The notes: generated by a model from the sequence alone, not told the origin. A stretch of 64,000 nt of DNA from Siderastrea radians (GCA_964017195.1 OZ024889.1:53228711-53292710); one strand, 5' to 3'. Numbered from the stretch's first letter, positions 15,401 through 24,493 are shown. Numbers and translations are program-made.

Positions 15401-16527
15401 TATTGGAGGTCGATTTGGAATATCCAGAGGAGTTACATGATCTCCACAACGACTATCCTCTGGCAGCAGAAAAAATCAAAGTAACTGAAGATATGTTGTC
15501 ACCTTATTCTCGAGAAATTGCTGGAAAATTTAAAGTAAAGGTTGGACTGGTTGAAAAGTTGGTGCCGACGTTGTCAAATAAAGAGAAATATGTTTTGCAT
15601 TATCGCAACTTGCAACTCTATATGTCTTTGGGGTTGAAACTAACAAAGATTCATAGAGCTCTCGAATTCAATCAGAGTCCATGGTTGAAACCTTACATCG
15701 ATTTTAACACAAAAAAGAGAGCAAAGGCAAAGAACTCTTTTGAAAAGGATTTTTTCAAGTTGATGAACAATTCAGTGTTCGGAAAGACTATGGAAAATCT
15801 GAGAAAACGACAAGACATCAAACTTGTTACTGATGAAGAAACACTATTAAGGTGGACCAGTAAACCGAGTTTCATAAACAACAAAATATTTAATGAGGAT
15901 TTAGTTGCCGTTCATAAAATTAAACTAACTTTGAAATTGAACAGACCGGCATATGTTGGAATGTGCATCCTAGACTTATCAAAAACATTGATGTATGATT
16001 TTCATTACAATTACATCAAAAGTCAGTATGGTGGCAAAGCTCGGTTGCTGTTCACAGATACTGACAGTCTGACCTATGAAATTGAAGCAGATGATGTTTA
16101 TCAAGATTTTTGGAAAGACAAACATCTATTCGATAACAGTGATTATCCAAAGAATAGTCCGTTTTTTGATAACTCAAACAAGAAAGTTATTGGGAAATTC
16201 AAGGACGAAGCAGCAGGAATCCCAATTGTGGAGTTTGTTGGTTTGAGGTCAAAAATGTATTCTTACATGAAAGACAATAAACAGGGTAGTCGCACAGCAA
16301 AGGGAATAAAAAAGAATGTGATAAAACAACAGTTGCGACACGATAATTATAAGGACGTTCTTTTCAACAAAAAGCAGATGCGTCATATAATGAGACTAAT
16401 TAAAAGTGAAAAACATCAAATTGGTAGCTATGTGGTGAATAAAATATCACTCAGCTGCTTCGACGATAAGAGATATATTCATAAAAATGGCGTGACAAGT
16501 TACGCTTACGGTCATAATAGACTTTGA
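12472..16527 (+). CDS. Protein-primed DNA polymerase B
   Basis: A 1351-residue family B polymerase from the ATG at 12472. Open frame continues upstream, but it overlaps the SAP-like gene and the promoter repeats. Order: SAP-like N-terminus; two copies of a proline-rich repeat (YKPRPPVPTPR); C2H2 finger (CMYC...EKHKVDC, ~460); exonuclease motif (VIYADFEA, ~510); a second zinc site (CHICKK ... DHCH, ~614-650) split by a VGVRN repeat; NLKGYDSHFIM (~680); polymerase motifs A (YLDANNLYGWAM, ~933), B (KLMNNSVFGKTMEN, ~1096) and C (TDTDSL, ~1195). The last ~37 codons lie inside the right terminal repeat. It replicates the element from protein-primed ends. Confidence 0.96.
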   Translation: MDLQTEMNKASLKKLSKSKLIKLLLNQKKSKPEIIIADDTKPVQTQRTYKPRPPVPTPRTSAKQVVKKYEENIILPPPEFRDNYKPVPTQRTYKPRPPVPTPRQRQPPSLFGEVPEINVPILKPTVVTTTLKKLPNLIQKTTKNVINWGEWLKNADEAIEAINATKNETKNEIMNMFTQTEKQTEPTFTQKEQALRGFTRSYEIGLINRQDPLIQLQNTRSVIKNNLLKILNEMKGLKFNETLKIMFEKQNGDKLIEKEAYFNAKPQTVTNDVDIDNLLQITQQQIVNMIQQWISEGSAWTIKSVDGHFINVVKYRPLRGSSYIPLPKELQNSAKGIINMKNNDDECFRWCHIRQLLPQNKDPQRIKECDKKYVEKLDYSGIEFPVSVKQYNKIEKQNNIRVNVFGYEEKQPYVIYVSKEKFNSCLNLLLITRGGVKHYCLIKDFNKFMHSQTNHNGRKHFCMYCLQCLSSKEHLEKHKVDCIEINGKQAIKMPEPGSKIAFRNYRKQLPAPFVIYADFEAITEKVDEKAPQKSYTEQYQKHTACGYGYKVVCCYDDKFSKPIKIYRGEMAIHKFMKDMLSEVEYCQEVVKTHFTKPLEMTDEDEESFQRAEECHICKKPYDTSDVGVRNVGVRNVKNVRIGNVRVRDHCHITGKYRGSAHAICNLNFQLTNKIPVVFHNLKGYDSHFIMQEIGNIVKNNVYYDKEGKEHEMKINVIPCNMEKYLAFMLGQNLVFIDSFQFMSSSLSNLVNNLPAEAFKHTGQVFQGEQLSLMTKKGVYPYDYMNSFEKFEDSRLPKKEDFFSIMNNEHITDEEYQHAQNVWNEFGLSSMGEYHDLYLKSDILLLTDVFENFRKACQQYYGLDPAHYFTSPGLSWDAMLKRTETELELISDVDMFQFIEKGMRGGISYIANRYGKANNKYMVHHNPKDASKYIMYLDANNLYGWAMIQYLPTGGFEWLTEEEVDLSKYNDESEKGLVLEVDLEYPEELHDLHNDYPLAAEKIKVTEDMLSPYSREIAGKFKVKVGLVEKLVPTLSNKEKYVLHYRNLQLYMSLGLKLTKIHRALEFNQSPWLKPYIDFNTKKRAKAKNSFEKDFFKLMNNSVFGKTMENLRKRQDIKLVTDEETLLRWTSKPSFINNKIFNEDLVAVHKIKLTLKLNRPAYVGMCILDLSKTLMYDFHYNYIKSQYGGKARLLFTDTDSLTYEIEADDVYQDFWKDKHLFDNSDYPKNSPFFDNSNKKVIGKFKDEAAGIPIVEFVGLRSKMYSYMKDNKQGSRTAKGIKKNVIKQQLRHDNYKDVLFNKKQMRHIMRLIKSEKHQIGSYVVNKISLSCFDDKRYIHKNGVTSYAYGHNRL
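14347..14415 (+). repeat. 15 bp coding minisatellite in polymerase zinc site
   Basis: Units of 15, 15, 9, 15 and 15 bp encode VGVRN, VGVRN, VKN, VRIGN, VRVRD between the CHIC and DHCH zinc-ligand pairs. All are multiples of three, so the frame is kept. It looks like a recent length expansion of a linker. Confidence 0.85.
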
Positions 16528-16899
16528 AATTTAACAAAAAAGTTTTCTGTTAAATTTGACTAGTGCGCTCGTATTCTCAGCTAAAAAGATTCGTCAAAGT
16601 TTCACAAAAGATTCGCCGCTGCGCTGGTAGCCCAATTCGTCGCAAAAATTCGTCGCTGCGCTGGTAGTCCTATTTGCCAAGGTTTTTCACTGCATTGGTA
16701 GCCCAATTCGCTAAAAGATTCACCAAAGATTGACCGCTGCGCTGGTAGCCCTCGAATTTAACAAAAGATTTGACTAGTGCGCTCGTATTCTCACTGAAAA
16801 CTTTTCTGTTCGAATTTAGCAGAAAAGTTTACCAAAAAATTCTCCAAAAATTCTCCAAAGATTGACCGCTGCGCTGGTAGTCCCATTTGCTAAACTACT
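16415..16899 (-). repeat. Right terminal inverted repeat of Polinton 1 (485 bp)
   Basis: Reverse complement of 1984-2468 with one mismatch. It includes the 3' end of the polymerase gene (stop at 16525-16527), which is unusual because terminal repeats are generally non-coding. Confidence 0.96.
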
Positions 16900-16905
16900 G
16901 TTCGC
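16900..16905. repeat. Target site duplication of Polinton 1, right
   Basis: gttcgc, identical to 1978-1983, directly follows the element's terminal CTACT. Confidence 0.95.
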
Positions 16906-17086
16906 ATACCTGACTCTGAGTGGTCTCTATTTCTGTAATGTCCATTGACAGGTTCTTAACAACTACTGTAATACAAGTCCTGCTGAGTCTAAAGGACGTA
17001 AACTACATGTTTTGATACTCAGAGTTGAGAAAAGGAGTATGCTGAGCAAATACTCGTACTTCCTGAGTTCTTTGAAAGACACACGA

Positions 17087-18060
17087 TTACTCATAATCAT
17101 ATTCGAAGTCAGAGTCTCCACTACTCTCTGAATCACCGTCTTCAGGAAGCTTTAACAGTCTCACTGCCGTTGCTAATTCTGCATCCATGTTGTGCAGCCG
17201 TTCATCATCATCGTTTTCAGTCTGAAATGGGGCTTCATTCTCCTCAGGCTCAGATTCCTGGTCCATGTCTTCCTGTGCGTAGGTAGCATTCTCGACTTGT
17301 ACACCTACATCTTCACGCTCATAAGCATTCATTTCTTCCCCCCTGGCAAGTCTTCTGCGTGGTTGAGCTAGCCATTCTTTCACAGTTTCTGCAATAAGAG
17401 TGCCGCACTCGCTTGTATGCACTTCAGGCCCATTGATGTTCACGTGTATTAGGGCGGAGAGCATGTCATTGTTAAGGCTGCTTCTCAAACGAGTCTTTAA
17501 TTGCTTCACAACGGAAGCTCTCCTTTCAGGCCAGGCGTTAGAAACAGGCAACGAAAGGCAAATTTCTGCGCTTTGAAGAAGATAGGGGAAAAAATGGTGG
17601 TATGAGTGCCGCATCAACAACAAGTGGTTAAGCAACCACTCAGCTGGGGTAGAAGAAGTCATGTTTTTCTGTGGCTTCGAAACATGCAAGGGAATGTCGC
17701 TCTTGAGCTTAAGTAGATTATACTTGAACTTCCTCCATTCGCACATAAACTCTTCTTTCAGCTCTTCTTTGTTTTCTTCACATTGGTAGAAGTGGTCAGC
17801 TAAAATGTTAATGTCACAATTGCCATACTCTTTAAATGCCTCATCTGACCTATCAGGCAGTGCCAGTGGTTCAAATATCTTGAAAGCAGTTAACACTGGG
17901 AGGCTGTTACTGAAACGGTTTTTAATGCTCTCTACCAGTAAATGTGCATACCTTTCAGTCAAGTTAACGAGGATTTTTTCATCATTCTCCCCGAGTGCCA
18001 TCTCGCATTCAGATAGTCTCTTATCCACAATGTCTTCTTTAAGTTGCTTCAGTGGCTTCT
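17087..18060 (-). CDS. hAT transposase C-terminal exon
   Basis: An open exon of about 320 codons. It ends in an acidic tail and holds the hAT dimerisation signature (CLSLPVSNAWPERRASVVKQ ... NNDMLSALIHVNINGP). The conserved core sits at about two thirds of its length. Upstream on the minus strand a pyrimidine-rich tract ends in AG near 18061, a plausible splice acceptor, so this is the last exon of a longer gene whose earlier exons are not seen in this window. No frame breaks were seen, so it is either a young hAT or a domesticated copy. No ATG suits as a start. Confidence 0.75.
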
Positions 18061-18063
18061 GCT

Positions 18064-18670
18064 TATCAGTAAAAAGAATTTAAATTTTAAGTTTAGGACG
18101 TTCCCGAAAAAAAAATTTTTGAAAGAAATGATTCATGTTGGATCAGTAAGAATTTATAAGAGTTTATGTTTTCCGTTTCGGATTAGAAAGAACACTTTCT
18201 GTTCACAATTTGAATGAAAATGCATTTACAAGTATTGCTCTGCTCCTAGCAATTACCACTTAATGTGTAGCGGGGATAGGTACATTTATGTATGTGTATG
18301 GTGTGAAGCAAAAATTACTGCTTAACATTAATTATTGATAATAATTTCATGCTACATATAATGACCAGCATCGCAGCTCTCCTCGCAATGCTCAAACAAG
18401 CACCAAGATCATTGGAATTGAGATCCTGATCACCTTCAACATGAGTTGTCTATGTGAAAGTTTACTTACTTCTGAAGGTTTCACGTGCTATAATCTACAT
18501 TCGCCCTTTCCCTTAATTAACTACTCTTGCTTTCCATACCAATCGAGCCTTTAAGCCCAAATGTAAACCTGCAAATTCTCCTTACTGGTCTTCATACAGT
18601 TCTTGTAGTACTTTTGCAGAGACCTTCTTTCTACTGACATTAACACTATTCATGTTTGGTGATCAATTCC
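18064..18670 (+). repeat. Right copy of ~650 bp direct repeat
   Basis: Matches 187-840. It begins at the splice acceptor of the hAT exon and ends at gatcaattcc. Small deletions relative to the left copy lie in the microsatellite and near 18180. Confidence 0.85.
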
Positions 18671-18697
18671 AGTCAGTGCTTTCAATGAGACCCGGTT

Positions 18698-18717
18698 CCC
18701 GCCGGAGCTCCGGCGGG
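18698..18717. repeat. Perfect 20 bp GC-rich palindrome
   Basis: cccgccggagctccggcggg reads the same on both strands. It lies in otherwise AT-rich DNA 28 bp after the end of the direct repeat. The purpose is unknown; it could be the end of an element or a protein-binding site. Confidence 0.8.
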
Positions 18718-19100
18718 TACTCTCTTGCGAATCGCCGCTATATTTCTTGGGTTAACGTCCCGCGAAGAAATAAAAAGGAACTAGCGATTCACCGGTCAGT
18801 TGCTATTGGAAAACTAATAAAAACGTTTAAAAACTCATTGTCCGTTTGATTTATACACTCCCCTGCGATTTTTTTGCTGTACATGACCGTACATGCTACA
18901 AACAGTCGTATACCGTTTGCGTATTTAACATCACGTTGTCGTTAACATCATCGTCACTAAAGGTCACACTCCAGTACACATTACACAATGTAACTCGTGA
19001 TGACAGAGCCTTGTTTCTATGTTACGTCCTAAAACATGGCGGAAAATGATCGGAGGCGTGTCAAAAGGAAAGTAATTAATTGAGGAATCGTCAAGCCACG

Positions 19101-21535
19101 ATGAAGCGGCAGCAATCCATGCTGTCGTTTCTGTCTGCCCCTGCAAAAAGCTTACGGTGGCAATCAGGTAAGTCTGAAATATAGTGTGAGAAGTCATCAA
19201 GCTAAGTCCTAAGCTTCAACAATATTCTCCAAAATACTAAATCTCAAAAAATTGGTTTTCGATTGCTTCTTCAGAAGACTCTTCAAAACTAGTGTTATTA
19301 AAAGTTACAACTTTAATATAAAGGAAACCTTCAGTAAAAACAGTTTTTTAATAATGTTTTTGTCGTGTTGCATCAGATACAGAACCTGCGAGTAGCCTAG
19401 TTACGTTGACTGGTGCAGAGAGCTACGAAGAGGCACACAGAAAACATAGCGCTTGTTTAAAATTTTATTTCCAAAGTTCAATTGACATGTACAGGGCTAC
19501 AAACCTCGTTTATGAAACATATTGTTAATAACTAACTAACTTACTTAGATACTTACAAACAACAACTACGTAAGTTTCAAGCGCTTTATAGTCAACAACA
19601 ATCTTTATTTGCACTCAAGTAAAAAATACAGTTTACATTTGAAAGAAAGTACCCATCTCCTCAATTCAAGTTAACGATGCAATATAACATGTCATTTAAC
19701 AGATGAAGGAACAACAACTAACCGCACTACGGGAAACAGCACTGTGAACGAAGGGTCAAGGTCTACAACTCCCACTCCAAATGAAGAAACAATGAGTGAC
19801 CTCACTATGGAGACTGTAAAGGAAACCTCAAAGTCTACAAATTCACGTGAAAAAGATGCGTCAACCAAGGCAAGCCCAATCTCGGCAGATGAAGTTAGAA
19901 AGTTCTTAAACCATTCTTTCCCTGGTGATGCCAAAGTCCACAGTTTTTACAGCTGTCAAGCGGAGAAGTGTGCTACCTTGAGTAAAGATGAGCAACAGCG
20001 AATGAAAACGGAAGATCGTTTCTAGCACCAGTGGATCTTTGACACAACCCTCTCTTACTGTAACAAAACTGGCTACCACTGGCTCCTCTTTCAAGAAGGA
20101 GAAGGGATGTTCTGTATGATATGTCGAAAGCATGACGCAGTCAATCCTCAGAACAAAAGCAAGAAATTTAACAGTGAGCCTTCCATTCGGTATAAACGGA
20201 AAACAGTTAAAGAACACTCAAGCCACCAACAGCACGTGGCAGCAATAGAGGCCGAGCTTCTGAGTAGAGTTTCAGTTTTTCACCATCAAGTTAACTACTG
20301 GGCGGAAGTCAAAGAGGGCGTTTATCATGAAGCCTTTCACACGCTATACTGGGTTGCAAGAAAGAACTGGCAAATTGCAAGTTTGTTCGTCTGCTGGAGG
20401 TGGTAGAAGAATTAGGAGTATCCGACATAAAGTTGTTTCAACATCGTTCAAGTGGTTCAGACAGAGAAATGTTCCTTTTGCTGGGAAAAATAATCAAAGA
20501 GTACGTGGTGAAGAGAGTCCTTAAATCCAACTGCTTCGGTTTACTTTGTGATGAAGTCTGCGACATTTCGTGCAAGGAGCAGCTCGTTACTTTCATCAAA
20601 TTTGTTGACCCGACAGGCAAAGTTACTACAGAATTTCTTGCCGTGGATGACGTGCTGGAAAATTTCAACTCTGCTAACGCTGAACCTATTAAATCTGTTG
20701 TCATCAAGCAACTCGAAGAATCCAAACTGGATGTAAGGAAAATTACTGGTCTTGCATCAGATGGTGCAAGTATCATGACCGGTAACCGAAATTGTGCTGC
20801 ATCCTTACTTCGAAAAGAATGTAAAATTATGCGCAATGTCCACTGCATATGCCCCCGATTGGCACTAGCCTGTGGTGATGCCAACGATGATGTCGCTTAC
20901 ATAAAAACTGTGGAGAAGATTTTGGTGCAACTTTGGTCATTCTTTAACAACTCTGCCCAAAAAAACTGCATCCTATGCTAAGGCAGTCAAAGAATCAAAG
21001 GCGATCACTCTGTCAGAAGAAGGGAAGAAAAGAGCTGCAAAGAAGTTCAAGAAAGCTTGTAGAAGCCGATGGTTATCCACAGAGAGGGCAATTCAAGGAG
21101 TTTATGAAGATTTTATGGCTCTAACACAGACCCTAAGAGTATTTAAAGAAGAGGGCGACGCTTCAGCAACTCGGCTTTTGTAGCAGGTGTCCAATGTAAA
21201 GTTCCTTGGAAATGTTTATCTCCTTCAGCAAGTTCTCCCAGCTCTTTCACACTTGAGCAGATCATTTCAAGGTGGAAATGTGTCTTTCGCAGCAATTGAG
21301 CCAGCAATAAAGTTCACCATTGATGAAATTAAAGATATTGCTGATAACAAATCTAACTTTTATACCAGTAATACATGCGTCATGCTACTTTAGAAATATA
21401 GTGGAAAAAGTTAAAACTATCGAGACTTGTTTAAATGAGAGAGTCTCAAACTGGCCAATGTTAACGGTATCAACAAGAAGCGGGTCAAGTGGTAAGACAA
21501 AAAGAAACGTTTCACAAAATTCTGACTTACTCTGA
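19101..21535 (+). pseudogene. hAT-type transposase gene (ZNF862/KIAA1586-like), broken
   Basis: Exon 1 (19101-19167) starts with an ATG and encodes MKRQQSMLSFL..., which contains a PIP-box-like motif, and ends at a GTAAGT donor. Exon 2 starts after a CAG acceptor near 19700. It carries a Ser/Thr-rich leader, a TTF-type zinc finger (CMICRKHDAV ... HSSHQQH) and the hAT catalytic region (FGLLCDEVCDISCKEQLVTF, GLASDGASIMTG). Breaks: an in-frame TAG at 20023, frame changes near 20400 and after 20970, and further stops around 21180 and 21393. The dimerisation domain is missing from this copy. It is non-functional as read. Confidence 0.75.
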
Positions 21536-22310
21536 CAATCTTTTGTATTTTTTTGAAAGAGTACTAGGATAGTGTCCTTGAACTACTTAATAATATTTTG
21601 TGGATCTCTAACATGTGAACAGTTCCAACGATTTTGGAGAAATTCGTTATTCGGCAACAACTGTAATGCGTCCGAGTGTGACAACGAGCGTCCAAATTTA
21701 GATGTCTTTGTCTTGTTCACGGATTAAAATGGGCAACACTATAACTAAAGGGTAAAAATTAAAATCATACCTAGAAAGTTGTCCAGCTTTATTCCTAGGG
21801 CTGTTTTTCAACAGCTAACCGGCTGCAAATTTAATGGTTTTGCAACGTATTCCATCGATTTCGTAGTCCTCTTTCATCCGCTTTCAGGCGGCGATCTCGT
21901 GAGCTTAAAGCCTGAAGAACTCCGTTATGTTGCGTGAAGAGACTGACTAAATTCATTGTATTAATCTGCTGATTAAGGAAACGCTAGTGACCAGTGAAAG
22001 AACTAAGAGAAATCTAGGAAATGACACCTGAAGAATACTACGCCGTCCACCTTGTTTCAAGTGTATTACCGCTGACCGCAACACTACATTTTCTTCCTGA
22101 TCGTAGCGGAAACGACACCGGAAATTAAAACCGGAAATTACTTACTTGGAAGTGACCAGTAACTCGATTGCCTTGCAAACCAGAAAAAAAAATTGTTCAC
22201 AATCAGAGTATGGTTTTGATTGTGTTACTATAAGAACTAATCTCTACAGGTACAGACAGGTACTAAAGGTCAACTTAAAGTTGGATTTTCCTAGAGATGA
22301 AGCAGAATAT
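21350..22310 (+). repeat. Arm A of ~1 kb imperfect inverted repeat
   Basis: The hAT 3' part and its downstream non-coding sequence recur in reverse orientation at 35409-36483 with roughly 90% identity by eye. Landmarks are the aggaaatgacacctgaa / ttcaggtgtcatttcct and gcagaatat / atattctgc stretches. Polinton 2 and a foldback element lie between the arms. Confidence 0.85.
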
Positions 22311-22318
22311 GTTGGTAA

Positions 22319-22323
22319 CAGTG
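22319..22323. repeat. Target site duplication of Polinton 2, left
   Basis: cagtg directly precedes the terminal AGTAG and recurs at 33402-33406 after the terminal CTACT. Confidence 0.8.
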
Positions 22324-22675
22324 AGTAGTATAGTAAAATAGGAGTTCTGTAACAGCTTTCATATTGGGAGCTCTCTTTTAAGATTTTAACCGCTCACATA
22401 TGAAATAATTTTTCCAAATTGGTGAAAGAGAAAACTTTTATAAACGAGAGTTCTATTTCCGTTTTTTACACCGATAGCACAAAAACTGGTTTTATAAAGG
22501 TGGAAAAGGTGGAAAGAATATTATTGCATCACTTTTAAAAAAACCGAAATAATATATTTTGCAAGTGTTTTGTTGTTAACTGTCACAGAATTCCAAAAAT
22601 TTTTTTTCCATTTAGAGATTTGTGTTTTGTTATTATATCAAAAGTGTTACAGAATCCAAAATGTCTGTTGCAAGA
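22324..22675 (+). repeat. Left terminal inverted repeat of Polinton 2
   Basis: 352 bp matching the reverse complement of 33063-33401, with a ~13 bp indel near 22410 and several substitutions, so it is older than Polinton 1. It contains the ATG and first five codons (MSVAR) of the gene at 22661. Confidence 0.92.
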
Positions 22676-22978
22676 TATTCGTCCTTGAAAGAGGTACACA
22701 ATGAGTTATTAAGACAACCTTTCTGTCATAACAGGCAGCAACTTGCGCGTATAATTATATGTTTAGATTATATAGACTGCCGCTGGGAAGGGCTTTGTTA
22801 TCCCTGTTTTAAGCAAGGAATCAAACATAAACTGTTATACACTCCTCCGATCGAGAATTTACCTTTATTAAAGAGATGCTCTGATACTTACGATTGGCAT
22901 AGTGCATATAACGAAATAAAATTATTAGAACGAAAATATGCCCGAACACACACACACACACAAAAAAACTATTTATAA
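22661..22978 (+). CDS. Cys-rich Polinton accessory protein
   Basis: A 105-residue protein starting MSVAR in the terminal repeat. It contains a VHNELLRQPFC...ICLDYIDCRWEGLCYPC segment, a cysteine arrangement likely to bind zinc, which is repeated in the neighbouring gene at 23008-23351. It ends in a CA-repeat-coded tail (RTHTHTQ), suggesting the original C-terminus has been altered. An in-frame ATG at 22622 lies within the terminal repeat and is less likely. Function unknown; the shared segment is a recurrent Polinton family without assigned role. Confidence 0.65.
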   Translation: MSVARYSSLKEVHNELLRQPFCHNRQQLARIIICLDYIDCRWEGLCYPCFKQGIKHKLLYTPPIENLPLLKRCSDTYDWHSAYNEIKLLERKYARTHTHTQKNYL

Positions 22979-23007
22979 TCGATTAAAATATTTGTGAGTC
23001 AAATTCG

Positions 23008-23351
23008 ATGGCTGCCGGGTTCAACAACTGTCAGATTGCCGAAGCAATACAGAGCCTACCACCAGAGTTACGTGAGATAATTTACAAACATTACCTTACC
23101 ATAAGACTGAAAGAGCGAGAGGCCTTGTTCACAATGAGCTTTTAATACAACCTTTCTGTCCTGAAATGGAGCGGCTTGTACATATTATAGTGTGTGTTGC
23201 CTATATGCATTGTTGTTGTGGAGGGTGTTGTTACCCTTGTTATAAACAAGAAGAAATCTTACATGAAATAACCATCTCTGTCCCCGATATAATTGATTTA
23301 ATCTTAATTAAGTTTTGTACTGATATATGGGAAGAGGCCCACAACCATTAA
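23008..23351 (+). pseudogene. F-box-like plus Cys-rich protein, one frameshift
   Basis: The first frame (23008-23145) encodes an N-terminus with the F-box-like pattern IQSLPPELREIIYKHYL. The second, shifted after about 23127, encodes the same Cys-rich module as the previous gene (IQPFC ... VAYMHCCCGGCCYPCYKQ). If expressed intact in relatives, an F-box could recruit host SCF ubiquitin ligase; that is inference from the short motif. The break does not lie in a homopolymer, so it looks like real decay. Confidence 0.6.
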
Positions 23352-23400
23352 GTTGTGTTTACGGCGCGTGACTTCGCGGTTCGGTGAAACCCGCAGACAA

Positions 23401-23442
23401 TGACGTAATTTATATTCTCGTACAACCCTGAAGGGAAACCCC
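23401..23442 (+). promoter_or_regulatory. ATF-like and kappaB-like sites in Polinton 2
   Basis: TGACGTAA (23401-23408) resembles an ATF/CRE site and GGGAAACCCC (23433-23442) fits the kappaB consensus. They lie in the short gap between convergent genes. This is weaker than the duplicated module in Polinton 1. Confidence 0.3.
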
Positions 23443-23579
23443 CTTAGCAACTCAAGCTTGAAAAAATACAGTGAAACTTCTTAAATCACTCTCCTGAAAA
23501 ATAACTCTTGGTCTTTAAAATTTTCAAGCACTCAGGAATGCAGACGCTATTGTTTAACTATATTGGTGGTCTCTGTTGC

Positions 23580-24008
23580 TTACATTAATTCATAATCAAA
23601 ATATTCATTACCGTCAGCAGACGTTTTGAGACCAATTTTATAAACAAATTGATAAGAATTATCTTCCATCAGGTCTTCAGCAAGACGTTTAGGAGCCCAT
23701 ACAAGAAACTCATCTCCACATTTTGTTTTTAAAGTTAAAATAGCTGAAATCCCATATTTACTATCCCGATGTGAAACTTTTTTAATTTTGTATACATCAT
23801 CTGAAATATTTCTCCATTTTAAGATTTCTCTTCTTATAAAACTTTCTTTAGTTGGCCATTCTTCTGATATCTCTTGTTGATCTGAATATACATCTTTTTT
23901 TAGCCAGTCTTGTGGGATTTCTTGTTGATTTATTAATACATCTTCTGTTGGGCAATCTTGTGAGATCGCTTGTTGATCTGTACAGACATCCATAGTAAGA
24001 AGATACAT
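23580..24008 (-). CDS. OB-fold-like Polinton protein with N-terminal repeats
   Basis: A 142-residue protein. The N-terminal ~50 residues contain three repeats of the form DVxxxQQ(A/E)I(S/P)(Q/E)(D/E)(C/W). The C-terminal ~90 residues (WRNISDDVYKIKKVSHRD ... ILTLKTKCGDEFLVWAPKRL ... YKIGLKTSADGNEYFDYEL) have the strand-rich pattern of an OB fold, consistent with a single-stranded DNA-binding protein for protein-primed replication. The assignment is by pattern only. No counterpart was seen in Polinton 1. Confidence 0.65.
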   Translation of the reverse strand: MYLLTMDVCTDQQAISQDCPTEDVLINQQEIPQDWLKKDVYSDQQEISEEWPTKESFIRREILKWRNISDDVYKIKKVSHRDSKYGISAILTLKTKCGDEFLVWAPKRLAEDLMEDNSYQFVYKIGLKTSADGNEYFDYELM

Positions 24009-24060
24009 TGGAAGATATATTTGTTTAATAGGGGTGTTCTTTTTTGTGAAGCGGAACGCA

Positions 24061-24128
24061 TACCGAAAGGCGCCGTAATTCCGAAGGGCGCCGGAAATTC
24101 TGAAAGGTGCCGTTAAATTCGAAAGGTG
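24061..24128. repeat. ~20 bp GC-rich tandem repeat
   Basis: About 3.5 units of the form (t/c)cgaaaggcgccgtaaat occur 50 bp upstream of the OB-like gene start (minus strand). They may be promoter-associated. Confidence 0.75.
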
Positions 24129-24381
24129 TTGATTTCTGTCTGACTTTTTTCTCTCCCACTCACGTGTGCTGTCACGCTTTGTCTCACATGTTTTAGTTTA
24201 ACCTTGACACTGGATTATGTAATATCACGTGGAGCTCAGGTGCTTGTTGCTGTAACATGTAATGTTTGTAACGTTTCAATTAAAATTTTATTGTGACTCT
24301 GTTGGTGAAGTTGACAACTTAGAGATGGAAATCGTATTACGGAACCACATCTTGGCCTGAAATGGGGTAGCCATTTTCATC

Positions 24382-24447
24382 ACGAGTTGGTAACGATATT
24401 TTTGAAACACATTCACGAGTTGGTGACAATATTTTTGAAACACACTC
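24382..24447. repeat. 33 bp direct repeat, two units
   Basis: acgagttggtaacgatattt-type units (24382-24414 and 24415-24447) differ at three or so positions. They lie just 3' of the membrane-type gene, in the 24129-24493 stretch where no other gene could be supported. Confidence 0.8.
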
Positions 24448-24493
24448 ACGAGTAATGTATCGTATTTGTCTTATATCAGGAGGAGTGAGAAGC

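Larger units (their letters stand above)
1984..16899 (+). mobile_element. Polinton/Maverick 1, complete, 14.9 kb
   Basis: The element begins AGTAG and ends CTACT, as Polintons do (5'-AG...CT-3'). It has 485 bp inverted ends and a perfect 6 bp target duplication. It carries protein-primed polymerase B, retrovirus-like integrase with chromodomain, packaging ATPase, adenain-like protease, and both double- and single-jelly-roll capsid genes, so it is a virus-like (bona fide capsid-coding) Polinton. All frames are open and the terminal repeats differ by one base, so insertion must be recent and the copy may be competent. Fibre and ATPase read leftward; everything else reads rightward. The only gene breaks are the two -1 frame offsets at 10437 and 11084, which look programmed rather than mutational. 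Confidence 0.96.
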
